A DNA stretch of 64,000 nucleotides from Thalassovita autumnalis (GTDB lineage Bacteria; Pseudomonadota; Alphaproteobacteria; Rhodobacterales; Rhodobacteraceae). The notes beneath the pieces were generated by a model. The model was not told the DNA's origin. It saw only the letters and a program-made list of their open reading frames with translations, and did no database searches. Both the position numbers and the translations under genes were made by a program. Positions 17,919-25,352 of this stretch are shown here, one piece after another (the stretch's first letter is position 1; every line of letters starts with the position of its first letter). The stretch is taken from positions 1 to 64,000 of the forward strand of contig NZ_CYSB01000004.1 of NCBI RefSeq assembly GCF_001458255.1, in the 5' to 3' direction.

Positions 17919-18722
17919 TTAAGCCGGCACGGGTGTGCGGATTGCAGTAGAGGTGACGGCTTCGTTGAATTCTCTCAGCCCCTCGAGGCCATAGATGTCG
18001 CGGACGACATCGTCGGTCAGCTGTGCGGCGGTGCCGTCAAAGAACACGCGCCCCTGGCGCATGGCGATGATGCGGTCACAATAGGCGCGGGCAGTGTCGA
18101 GGGTGTGCAGATTGACCAGAACGGTGATCCCATCCTCGCGGTTGATGGTCTTAAGCCCATCCATAACGAGGGTGGCGTTTGCCGGATCCAGTGAAGCGAT
18201 AGGTTCATCGGCCAGCATGATCTTTGGCTGCTGCACCAGCGCTTTGGCGATGGCGACACGCTGCTGCTGCCCGCCCGAGAGGGTGCCCGCCCGCTGCAGG
18301 GCCTGCGGCACCAGATCCAGACGGTCCAGCGCCTGAATGGCCATCGCGCGCTCTTCATCGGAAAACCGCATCGCCATCGAGGACAGGAAGCCATGTTCGG
18401 CCAGCCGCCCGATCAGCACATTTGTCAGAACATCCAGACGTTCAACCAGATTGAACTGCTGGAAAATCATCGCGCAGTCACGCCGCCACGCCCGCAGCGC
18501 CTTGCCCTTGAGCGCGGTAATGTCCTTGCCGTCAAACAGGATCGATCCTTCGGTCGGATCGGCCAGCCGGTTGATCAACCGCAACATAGTGGACTTACCG
18601 GCGCCGGACCGGCCAATCACGCCGACGAACTGGCCGGGGCGAATATTCAGCGTTACATTGTCCACGGCACGGGTGTCACCAAAATGGCGCGACACGGCTT
18701 GCAGGGATAGCTCAGAACTCAT
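17919..18722 (-). CDS. phnC: Phosphonate ABC transporter ATP-binding protein PhnC
   Basis: A 267-residue ABC ATPase with Walker [10 protein letters not shown], the PhnC-typical stretch [20 protein letters not shown], signature [15 protein letters not shown], and Walker [13 protein letters not shown]. It is the first gene of the phnCDE1E2-acetyltransferase unit. A PhnF-type operator lies 19 bp upstream and a Pho box about 100 bp upstream, so it has its own promoter separate from phnFGHIJKLM. Confidence 0.94.
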   Translation of the reverse strand: MSSELSLQAVSRHFGDTRAVDNVTLNIRPGQFVGVIGRSGAGKSTMLRLINRLADPTEGSILFDGKDITALKGKALRAWRRDCAMIFQQFNLVERLDVLTNVLIGRLAEHGFLSSMAMRFSDEERAMAIQALDRLDLVPQALQRAGTLSGGQQQRVAIAKALVQQPKIMLADEPIASLDPANATLVMDGLKTINREDGITVLVNLHTLDTARAYCDRIIAMRQGRVFFDGTAAQLTDDVVRDIYGLEGLREFNEAVTSTAIRTPVPA

Positions 18723-18740
18723 CTAAATCGCTCCGGATCA

Positions 18741-18756
18741 ATTCATTCGAATGTTT
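18741..18756. promoter_or_regulatory. PhnF operator upstream of phnC
   Basis: ATTCATTCGAATGTTT shares 14 of 16 positions with the perfect palindrome at phnF. It is located just upstream of the phnC start codon, consistent with repression by PhnF. Confidence 0.7.
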
Positions 18757-18823
18757 CCAGAGCTTTCTATGCGTCCAAGCTAACGGCCAACGAACAATTG
18801 GGTGACGCTGTTTTGATTGTTTT

Positions 18824-18841
18824 ATGACCCAACCATGACAG
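18824..18841 (-). promoter_or_regulatory. Pho box upstream of phnC
   Basis: On the minus strand, CTGTCAT, a 4-base spacer GGTT and GGGTCAT form the 7-4-7 direct repeat of PhoB sites, with the first half matching the consensus exactly. It lies about 100 bp upstream of phnC, suggesting activation under phosphate starvation. Confidence 0.6.
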
Positions 18842-18863
18842 GCGTCTCAGCGCTGCAGCCCGC

Positions 18864-20060
18864 TCAGGCGGGTTGCAGTATTGGCTGATCCAAAAGGGCA
18901 ACATCGCCCACAGAATGCACGAACCGACCGGCCCGCATTGTGGCTGTGACGCGCGGCAGCTTGCCCGTTTGAACAAAGGCAAGGTCGGCCAGCAGTCCCG
19001 GTTTGATCTCCCCCCGGTCTGTCAGGCCCAGCGCCTTGGCGGGGTTGCGCGTCACCAGCGCCATTGCGCCGGGCAGTCCAGCCGGATCGCTTTGCGCCAA
19101 TGTCATCACCGCGGTCAGCATCGCCCCCGGATGATAGTCCGAGGCCAGAATGTCCAGCAGCCCGTTTTCATGCGCCAGACGGGCCGATAGGTTGCCCGAA
19201 TAGCTTTGACCGCGCATCGCATTCGGCGCGCCCATGGCTGTCATCATGCCCCGTTCCGCACCGATCTCAGCAGCCTCCAGCGTGACCGGGAATTCGCTGA
19301 TCACCGCGCCGATGTCCGCCATCAGATGCGCTTTCTCGCGGATGTCATCGTCATGGCTGGCCAATGCAACTGCGCCAGCACGACACAGATCCGACACGGC
19401 CTTGAGGTTGCTCAAAATGACCTGCTGCGGGCGACTGCGCTCAGCAATCCGGGTAGTGACAATCTGCCGGGCCTGGGTTTCAGACACGCCCTCACGCTTT
19501 GCGAGCTGGCGAATGTGTTGTTCCAGATCGCGGTACTGCCCCTGCCCCGGCGTGTGATCCATGACCGAAACCAGATCCACCTGCCCGTCCCGGATCAGAT
19601 CGCGCAACACTTCAACGGCGTTATCAAAGGTAATGTCGAACCGGGCATGAATACGGTGATCCACGGCACAGTGAGCACGCAGCGCATGCAGACTGCGGAT
19701 CACCTGACTGGTGTGCTCAAAAGAACGCCGTTCGCCGCTGCGCACCCCGCGCGAGAAGCTGACAGCCGCATAGGCTGTCGTGATCCCACAGGCCGCAAGC
19801 CGCGCATCCAGATGGGCAAGGGCCACCTCCATCGGGAAATCGACGTTTGGACGTGGCTCCAACTCGACCTCAATCATGTCACCATGCATGTCGATGAACC
19901 CGGGTGCGACCAGCGCGCCACCACAGTCGATGCCATGGTCCACGGGGGTTTCGCGCACCTCGGCAATGCGATCCCCGTCGATCCGCAACGCCCCGCTGCT
20001 GATCACCCGATCCGATAAGACAAGGGACAGATTAGACAACCACATCTTCGCGCTCCTCAT
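18864..20060 (-). CDS. phnM: Alpha-D-ribose 1-methylphosphonate 5-triphosphate diphosphatase PhnM
   Basis: A 398-residue amidohydrolase that releases pyrophosphate from the triphosphate intermediate to give the substrate of PhnJ. The metal site segment IDMHGDMIEVELEPRPNVDFP and the later SHDDDIREK and LASDYHPGAMLTAV segments match the family. The start is ATG 20060 (or ATG 20045), overlapping the end of phnL. It ends the phnFGHIJKLM unit. A 25-bp dyad spans the stop codon but has no T-run. Confidence 0.92.
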   Translation of the reverse strand: MRSAKMWLSNLSLVLSDRVISSGALRIDGDRIAEVRETPVDHGIDCGGALVAPGFIDMHGDMIEVELEPRPNVDFPMEVALAHLDARLAACGITTAYAAVSFSRGVRSGERRSFEHTSQVIRSLHALRAHCAVDHRIHARFDITFDNAVEVLRDLIRDGQVDLVSVMDHTPGQGQYRDLEQHIRQLAKREGVSETQARQIVTTRIAERSRPQQVILSNLKAVSDLCRAGAVALASHDDDIREKAHLMADIGAVISEFPVTLEAAEIGAERGMMTAMGAPNAMRGQSYSGNLSARLAHENGLLDILASDYHPGAMLTAVMTLAQSDPAGLPGAMALVTRNPAKALGLTDRGEIKPGLLADLAFVQTGKLPRVTATMRAGRFVHSVGDVALLDQPILQPA

Positions 20061-20748
20061 TTTCCAAGCCTGGTGTCAGGTCGATCACACGGTCAATCAG
20101 CTGCGCCACATCATCGGGATGATGAAACACACCGATCATCGCGGTGCCGGCCGCCTTCAGCTCCCTCAGGCGGGCAACCAATGCGGCGCGCGCTTTCACA
20201 TCCAGCGAGGCGGTCGGCTCATCCAGCAGCAACAGTTTCTGTGGCAGGATCAACGCCCGTGCCAGATTGACCTTCTGCTGTTCCCCGCCTGAGAAAGTCG
20301 TCGGGTAGGCCCGCCACAAATCTTCCTTCACGCCAAATTCCGCCAGCCATTTGCGTGCTTCCTTCAGGGCTGCCTCAGCCGATTGGCCCGCCAACCTCAG
20401 AGGTTCCGCCACCAGAGCCTCGGCAGAGACGCGGGGGCGTGCGACAAGAAACTGGGTGACGAACCCGATCTCCTCGCGCCGCAGCAAGGTGATATCCACA
20501 TCAGCCGCCCGCAAGAGGTCAATCGCCCCATGGTTTGAATGAAAGATCACCTGCCCCGCCTGTGCGATATAAGACCGGTAAAGCGTGCGCAGCAGCGTCG
20601 ATTTCCCGGCGCCGTTTTGGCCTTTCAGCAGCAGAAACTCCCCAGCCCTCAGATCAAAAGAGATCTGATCAAAGGCCGCCAAGTGGTTGCCCAGATGGTG
20701 CATCGTGAAGCCTTTGGTCAGGCCCTGAACTTCGAGAACGGTTGTCAT
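20032..20748 (-). CDS. phnL: C-P lyase accessory ATPase PhnL
   Basis: A 238-residue ABC-type ATPase with Walker A GQNGAGKST, signature FSGGEQQKVNLARAL and Walker B LLLLDEPTASLD. PhnL proteins bind the C-P lyase core and are not membrane importers. It overlaps phnK by four bases. Confidence 0.93.
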   Translation of the reverse strand: MTTVLEVQGLTKGFTMHHLGNHLAAFDQISFDLRAGEFLLLKGQNGAGKSTLLRTLYRSYIAQAGQVIFHSNHGAIDLLRAADVDITLLRREEIGFVTQFLVARPRVSAEALVAEPLRLAGQSAEAALKEARKWLAEFGVKEDLWRAYPTTFSGGEQQKVNLARALILPQKLLLLDEPTASLDVKARAALVARLRELKAAGTAMIGVFHHPDDVAQLIDRVIDLTPGLENEEREDVVV

Positions 20749-21542
20749 AGCTTTGCGTGCACCAATTGTTGCGTATAGGCATGTTGCGGATCTTGGAAAA
20801 TCTGATCGGCCAGTCCGGCCTCCACCACTTCGCCGCGGCGCATGACCATCACGCGGTCCGCCAGCGTGCGGATCACCCCAAGGTCATGGGAAACGATCAC
20901 CATGGTGATCTTGCGGTCCTGTTGCAGCCGTTTCAGCGTGTCCAGCACCAGGGCCTGAACGCTGACGTCCAGCCCGGTAGTCGGTTCATCCAGCAGCAGC
21001 AGCGCAGGCTCCAAAGCGATTGCCTTGGCCAGTTGCACACGCTGTTGCATCCCCCCTGACAGTTCTGCCGGAGGCGCATCCAGACGATCCAGTGGAAACT
21101 CCGATGCCTCCAGCGCATCGCTGGCTTTTTCGCGCAAGACCGCAAAGCGGCGCTCCCCAGCGACCAGCAGGCGTTCGGCCACATTGCCCGAGGAGGAATG
21201 TTTCATCAGCAGCCCCAGATGTGGGTTCTGATAGACAATCCCGATCCGCGTGGCACAGAGCATCCGACGGGCGAACCGGTCCAGATCGAACAGATTACCC
21301 TCAACCTCGGGCAGATCCAGCGTGTAGCTGCCGCTGTCAGGTGTTTCTTCCAGATTAAGCATCCGAAGGAAAGTAGATTTCCCCGATCCGCTTTCGCCAA
21401 CAATGCCCAGTACTTCGCCCGGGAAGACCTCGACCGAAACACTCCGCACCGCCTGAACCGCTCCATAGGTCTTGCTGACGTTCTGCGCCCGCAGCAGCGG
21501 TGCGGCCTTTATCAGTTTGGGTGCATCTATCGTGATAGTCAT
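20745..21542 (-). CDS. phnK: C-P lyase accessory ATPase PhnK
   Basis: A 265-residue ABC-type ATPase with Walker A GESGSGKST, signature LSGGMQQRVQLAKAI and Walker B LLLLDEPTTGLD. It contains the PhnK-typical insertion GIVYQNPHLGLLMKHSSSGN. In E. coli PhnK docks on PhnJ. It is ATGA-coupled to phnJ. Confidence 0.93.
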   Translation of the reverse strand: MTITIDAPKLIKAAPLLRAQNVSKTYGAVQAVRSVSVEVFPGEVLGIVGESGSGKSTFLRMLNLEETPDSGSYTLDLPEVEGNLFDLDRFARRMLCATRIGIVYQNPHLGLLMKHSSSGNVAERLLVAGERRFAVLREKASDALEASEFPLDRLDAPPAELSGGMQQRVQLAKAIALEPALLLLDEPTTGLDVSVQALVLDTLKRLQQDRKITMVIVSHDLGVIRTLADRVMVMRRGEVVEAGLADQIFQDPQHAYTQQLVHAKL

Positions 21543-22453
21543 GACGGCATCTCCCCGTCGGTATACCAGGTTTCGCCAAATTCAACGCGCTCACCTTCGG
21601 CTTGTTTGATGGTTTTGACGCCGAACTCGCTATCCGAAATCTCATAGGTCGAAGATCCGTCATCCTGCGGAATTTCGTTCATGAAGAACCCCTTGGCGCC
21701 AGAGCGATTGCAGGTCAGACCCCCATGGTCTTCGACCTTGTAGGGCACATCGTCAAAGACCAGCGGTTCAACCCGTGTGAAGGGCGGCACCGCGTGAATA
21801 CGTTTTTCGCGCCCCGCCGACAGGATGGTCAGATGCTTGGCCATATGCAGTTTCGGCACATCCCAGCGTGGGATCGGCGATGGTGTCATCACGTGACGCC
21901 CGTTCACCAGCGACGGGTAGCTAGCCCCCTGCATCACCCGGCCTGAACGCACGATCTGTTCATAGAGCTGCAGCCACATACGGCCATAATCCGCATCCGC
22001 ATGCATTTGCCGCGCGATTGACATATTGGGCTGCACCGGGCGCAGCGGTTCGGGGTTAGGCACCTGCAACACCAGCACCTGATCCTCACGCAGCTTTTCT
22101 TCGGGGATGCGGTGGCGTGATTGGATCAGATCCGCCTCAAGCGTGTCCAAAGTGGTCGGCGCACCGGACACCCGCGCCAGAAAACGGCGGATGGAGGCGG
22201 CATTGACGGAATCATCGGCGCCCTGATCGATCACCTTGACCCGTTTGGACGGGTTCATCAGGGTCAGTGACACCTGCAAGCCCCCGGTGCCCCAGCCGCG
22301 TGCCATTGGCACCTCACGGCTGGCATAGGGCATCTGACAGCCGGGCACGGCCACGGCCTTTAGCATTTTGCGCCGGATCTCACGCTTGGCTGAGGCATCG
22401 AGGAAACCATAGCTCATCGGCTCCCAGTTTTTGGTCAATGTTGCAAGGCTCAT
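21539..22453 (-). CDS. phnJ: C-P lyase subunit PhnJ, divergent, lacking most Fe-S/radical cysteines
   Basis: A 304-residue homologue of alpha-D-ribose 1-methylphosphonate 5-phosphate C-P lyase, the radical-SAM enzyme that breaks the carbon-phosphorus bond. Family similarity is strong throughout: RGWGTGGLQVSLTL, KVIDQGADDSVNAASIR, QSRHRIPEEKL, TPSPIPRWDVPKLHM and AGREKRIHAVPPFTRVEPL. In E. coli PhnJ the C-terminal region has C241-x2-C244, C266 and C272. Here the aligned region (about 244-278) has only C248. The E. coli FVCSDTDYC segment is YEISDSEFG, so the positions of C266 and C272 are Ile and Gly. The frame is continuous with no sign of a frameshift, and a tail of about 25 residues follows. 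The start overlaps the phnI stop (ATGA). Confidence 0.9.
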   Translation of the reverse strand: MSLATLTKNWEPMSYGFLDASAKREIRRKMLKAVAVPGCQMPYASREVPMARGWGTGGLQVSLTLMNPSKRVKVIDQGADDSVNAASIRRFLARVSGAPTTLDTLEADLIQSRHRIPEEKLREDQVLVLQVPNPEPLRPVQPNMSIARQMHADADYGRMWLQLYEQIVRSGRVMQGASYPSLVNGRHVMTPSPIPRWDVPKLHMAKHLTILSAGREKRIHAVPPFTRVEPLVFDDVPYKVEDHGGLTCNRSGAKGFFMNEIPQDDGSSTYEISDSEFGVKTIKQAEGERVEFGETWYTDGEMPS

Positions 22454-23505
22454 TCGGCTGGCTCCTTCCGGGATGCGGCTTTCGCTTTGGCGTCCCGCAT
22501 TGCGTCCAATGAAGATTGGAACGTCACGTAGTGGGGCAGTTTGAAGTGAATACAGAAGCCCGAGCTTTCGACACCTTCGGTGTGGTAGATGAAGAACTCT
22601 TCTTCGGTGGCAGATCCCTTTTCAGCACCAGCGCTGTTCAGATCCAAAGTTGCGGCAGAGATGCATTTGACCTCATTCCAGCCCAGCGTGGCGGCAAACC
22701 CCAACTCCAGCTTTTCGCCTTTCTTGGACACCACTTCAGCCTGGCTCACCTTGACGCGACCTGCCGAAAACGCGGTGCCATTGGGGTGGCGCACCATGAT
22801 ATCGGCCTCAGCAAGGCGCAGCTCATTCACAGTGGGATGGGCCTGCCCGTAACCGCGCATCGCTGCATAGCCCAGCGCCAGTGCGCCGCCTGTTTCAGCA
22901 CGGGCCAGACTTTGCAGCGTATGCGCCCGCTTGGCTGGAAACAGCAGCGGTTCGCGGGTCACATCCGGGATATCTTCGGGCGCGGTGTCATCAATTGGCG
23001 GCAGGTCCACCAGATCGTTATCCGCCTGCCATGCCGCGACTGAGGGCTGATAGGCCGGTGCGGGCTGTGCCGCAGGCTCCACCTCCGCCGGTTTGAAGGG
23101 GAACCCGTTTAGAACATCCGTGGCCAAAATCCGGTGCGAGTAGTCCAGCGTTGGCCCCAAAACCTGCCCCCCCGGAATATCCTTGAACGCGGCCGAGATC
23201 CGGCGATGAGTAAACAGCGCGTCCTGCGTGATGGGATCAGCGACCTGCAAACGCGGCTGCGTCGTACGCCAAGCCCGCAGGACCAATACCGCCTCAAACA
23301 ATTCCCCCCCGGTTTGGGCGAGCGCCAAAGCAGCCAGATCCTCATCATAAAGCGAGGCTTCGCCCATCACCCGGTCAATCAGATAGGGCATGGCCGCTTT
23401 GATTTCGGCCACGCGGGCTTCGGTAATTTCGCCCATTTCAGCACGGAACAAACGCTCTGCCTGTTCAATCGCGCGTTCACCGCCACGGGTTGCAACATAG
23501 GCCAT
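22450..23505 (-). CDS. phnI: C-P lyase subunit PhnI (nucleosidase component)
   Basis: A 351-residue PhnI, close to the usual 354. PhnI with PhnG, PhnH and PhnL transfers phosphonate to the ribose 1-position of ATP. Recognisable parts are ATRGGERAIEQAE at the start, HRRISAAFKDIPGGQVLGPT, MRGYGQAHPTVNELR and the C-terminal FKLPHYVTFQSSLDAM with the metal-binding histidine. Its start shares one base with the phnH stop and its end overlaps phnJ. Confidence 0.93.
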   Translation of the reverse strand: MAYVATRGGERAIEQAERLFRAEMGEITEARVAEIKAAMPYLIDRVMGEASLYDEDLAALALAQTGGELFEAVLVLRAWRTTQPRLQVADPITQDALFTHRRISAAFKDIPGGQVLGPTLDYSHRILATDVLNGFPFKPAEVEPAAQPAPAYQPSVAAWQADNDLVDLPPIDDTAPEDIPDVTREPLLFPAKRAHTLQSLARAETGGALALGYAAMRGYGQAHPTVNELRLAEADIMVRHPNGTAFSAGRVKVSQAEVVSKKGEKLELGFAATLGWNEVKCISAATLDLNSAGAEKGSATEEEFFIYHTEGVESSGFCIHFKLPHYVTFQSSLDAMRDAKAKAASRKEPAE

Positions 23506-24041
23506 TACAGCACCTCCACTTGGGTGGAACGCGGCATGCCCAGCACCCAGTCACCATCCACCAGAAACAGATCAAACCCCATCGGATACCGGATCCGCTG
23601 CCGCCGCAGGTCCCAGAACCCCTCGGGCAAGCTACCAACAGTGACCTCAACCGTGGTTTCGATCCCCGGCCCTGTCAGGCGCAGCTTTGGGCCTTGGCCA
23701 AGCACCGCGCGCACCACAAGGGTTGCGCCATCATCGGGGTAAAGGTGACTGCCCAGATCAAGGCCGTTCACAACGTCCAAATCCTGCAGAGCGCCCGCGA
23801 AAACATGATCCGCTGCGGGCAAGTCAGCAACAATCGCGCCGGTGGCAAGAACTATCGGCATCAGTAGCGGGTCGGCACAAAAGACGCGGCATTCACGATC
23901 GAGCAACGCCTCAATGATCGACGCTTCACCGGGTTGGGGCAGCCTCTGGATCGAACCCGGTCGGCTAAGCGCGGTCAGCAAGGCGTCGAAAGCTTGGTTC
24001 GAACGGCGCTCCGCCTCGGAGGGGATGGGTATCGCAGTCAT
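23505..24041 (-). CDS. phnH: C-P lyase subunit PhnH
   Basis: A 178-residue PhnH, a structural core subunit of the C-P lyase complex. Recognisable stretches are NQAFDALLTALSRPGSIQRLP and the C-terminal GFWDLRRQRIRYPMGFDLFLVDGDWVLGMPRST (quoted here in parts of a longer family motif: RIRYPMGFDLFLVDG). The ATG at 24041 forms TGATG with the phnG stop. An upstream in-frame ATG at 24083 would sit inside phnG and is not favoured. Confidence 0.92.
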   Translation of the reverse strand: MTAIPIPSEAERRSNQAFDALLTALSRPGSIQRLPQPGEASIIEALLDRECRVFCADPLLMPIVLATGAIVADLPAADHVFAGALQDLDVVNGLDLGSHLYPDDGATLVVRAVLGQGPKLRLTGPGIETTVEVTVGSLPEGFWDLRRQRIRYPMGFDLFLVDGDWVLGMPRSTQVEVL

Positions 24042-24460
24042 CAGAACGTCTCCATATCGACGCGGGTGGCTTCCACCTGACAAAGGCGCGCGTGGTCTTC
24101 CGCCGCCTGTGTGCGCTGCTGGGCGTCAAGGAATGCCTGACACTCGGCAGACGCAATGCCGCTTTGCAGGGCCGCATCGATCAGGGCCATGGCCATGGCC
24201 GCTTCCAGATCGCGACCACGGCGCATGCCGTAACCTTCGATGTCACCACATGTGATATGCGCCTCACTGACCAGCGCCTCACCAAGGTGAAAGGCTGTGC
24301 CCTGCGCCGTATCGCGCATGGGCAGCATGACCAGACCGGTCTGGCTTTTCAGCACTTCGACGTCGCCCAACAGCGGGATCAGCGTTTCCGCAAAGGGCTT
24401 TATTGCCTCCGCTCCGCTTCTTGCCAAAATGCTAAGGTGTGAGGAGTGAGGCGTTTCCAT
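24041..24460 (-). CDS. phnG: C-P lyase subunit PhnG
   Basis: A 139-residue PhnG, close to the E. coli size of 150. Family features are the N-terminal HLSILARSGAEAIKPFAE, GLVMLPMRDTAQGTAFHLGE, GYGMRRGRDLEAAMAMALID and TRVDMETF at the end. It starts just 4 bp after the phnF stop and shares its own stop codon base with phnH. It belongs to the PhnGHI nucleosidase core. Confidence 0.92.
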   Translation of the reverse strand: METPHSSHLSILARSGAEAIKPFAETLIPLLGDVEVLKSQTGLVMLPMRDTAQGTAFHLGEALVSEAHITCGDIEGYGMRRGRDLEAAMAMALIDAALQSGIASAECQAFLDAQQRTQAAEDHARLCQVEATRVDMETF

Positions 24461-24464
24461 TTCG

Positions 24465-25193
24465 CTACTTCCTGTCAGTGGACATTGAGAATTTCACACG
24501 CAGCGCCGACCAGATCACTTCCTTGTAGCTGAGCGCTGTGCCCTCCAGCGTTTCATCCAGGGCGCGGATCACCACGACGGGGCTGTCGACGTGCTGCTTG
24601 AGCATCTTGGCCTCTTCCGGGCGTGCCAGACGGCTGTGCAGGGTGGTTTCGGCCCGCAGATAATCGTGGATCCCGTAGGTCTTATAGGCCTGCGTGGTTG
24701 AGCCCAGCACATCGCGGCGGGCTGCAAAATCAGGGAATTTTTCCGGGTCGTGATAAGAAGCGCCAAAGGCAATCGGGACAGCGTTGCCATAGGTGATGCG
24801 GCGGCTTTCCAGCACTGGCGCCCCGGGGATCATCCCCAGCGCCTGTGCCACACGCTCGCTCGATTTGACCAGCTGCGCCGACAGCAACGCGCTAGACATC
24901 TCAACACCCTGAGCGCCGAGGTTTTTGCTTAACCTCGTGCGTGCCCCGATCTCATACTCCAGCAAAGGAGCCGTTTCGACAAAGGTGCCCCGCCCCTGCT
25001 CGACACTTAGCGTGCCCTCTTTGGACAGCTCTGAAACGGCGCGGCGAACCGAATGACGCCCGGCCCCGAACTGCGCTGCAAGCTCCGGCTCAGTAGGCAA
25101 TTTTGCCCCGGGTTGGAATACGCCCGCTTCGATATCCTGTTTCAGCTGGTCACGCACCAACCGCCATTTTTCTTTCACCATCAGACCGCTCAT
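24465..25193 (-). CDS. phnF: GntR/UTRA phosphonate regulator PhnF
   Basis: A 242-residue GntR repressor of the HutC/UTRA subfamily. The winged helix is LPTEPELAAQFGAGRHSVRRAV, near residues 28-49. The UTRA ligand domain includes SERVAQALGMIPGAPVLESRRI and ends with EVIWSALRVKFSM. It is the first gene of phnFGHIJKLM. The ATG at 25193 lies inside a perfect operator palindrome. A second ATG at 25181 (MVKEKW) is an alternative start, as neither has a strong ribosome binding site. Autoregulation is very likely. Confidence 0.92.
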   Translation of the reverse strand: MSGLMVKEKWRLVRDQLKQDIEAGVFQPGAKLPTEPELAAQFGAGRHSVRRAVSELSKEGTLSVEQGRGTFVETAPLLEYEIGARTRLSKNLGAQGVEMSSALLSAQLVKSSERVAQALGMIPGAPVLESRRITYGNAVPIAFGASYHDPEKFPDFAARRDVLGSTTQAYKTYGIHDYLRAETTLHSRLARPEEAKMLKQHVDSPVVVIRALDETLEGTALSYKEVIWSALRVKFSMSTDRK

Positions 25194-25207
25194 TCATTCG
25201 AATGAAT
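25192..25207. promoter_or_regulatory. PhnF autoregulatory operator (perfect palindrome)
   Basis: ATTCATTCGAATGAAT is a perfect 16-bp palindrome overlapping the phnF start codon. Related copies occur at 18741-18756 (phnC) and 8345-8360 (PhnD-like operon), which defines a PhnF recognition motif within the window. Confidence 0.75.
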
Positions 25208-25225
25208 CCGATCTAGCTTGTGGCG

Positions 25226-25243
25226 GTAACAGAGAAATGACGA
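25226..25243 (-). promoter_or_regulatory. Weak Pho-box-like repeat upstream of phnF
   Basis: On the minus strand TCGTCAT, spacer TTCT and CTGTTAC match the 7-4-7 PhoB arrangement with 5 of 7 consensus bases in each half. It is 18 bp upstream of the PhnF palindrome. Confidence 0.4.
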
Positions 25244-25309
25244 TTTTCTCGTCAGATTATTTTCGGATACCAATTTCCCCCGCAGGGTTTTCTACCCGGC
25301 ACCCAACCC

Positions 25310-25344
25310 CCAAAACAACACCGGCCCGCTAAGGTGCGGGCCGG
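25310..25344 (-). terminator. Terminator after the bkd/lpd operon
   Basis: A 9-bp perfect stem, CCGGCCCGC and GCGGGCCGG (25321-25344), with a 6-base loop is followed on the minus strand by TGTTGTTTT. It lies just after the dihydrolipoyl dehydrogenase stop. Confidence 0.75.
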
Positions 25345-25352
25345 CGGTTGGG

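Noticed and set aside
18851-18875. Dyad over the phnM stop codon as a terminator
   Set aside because: It has no T-run on the minus strand and overlaps coding sequence.
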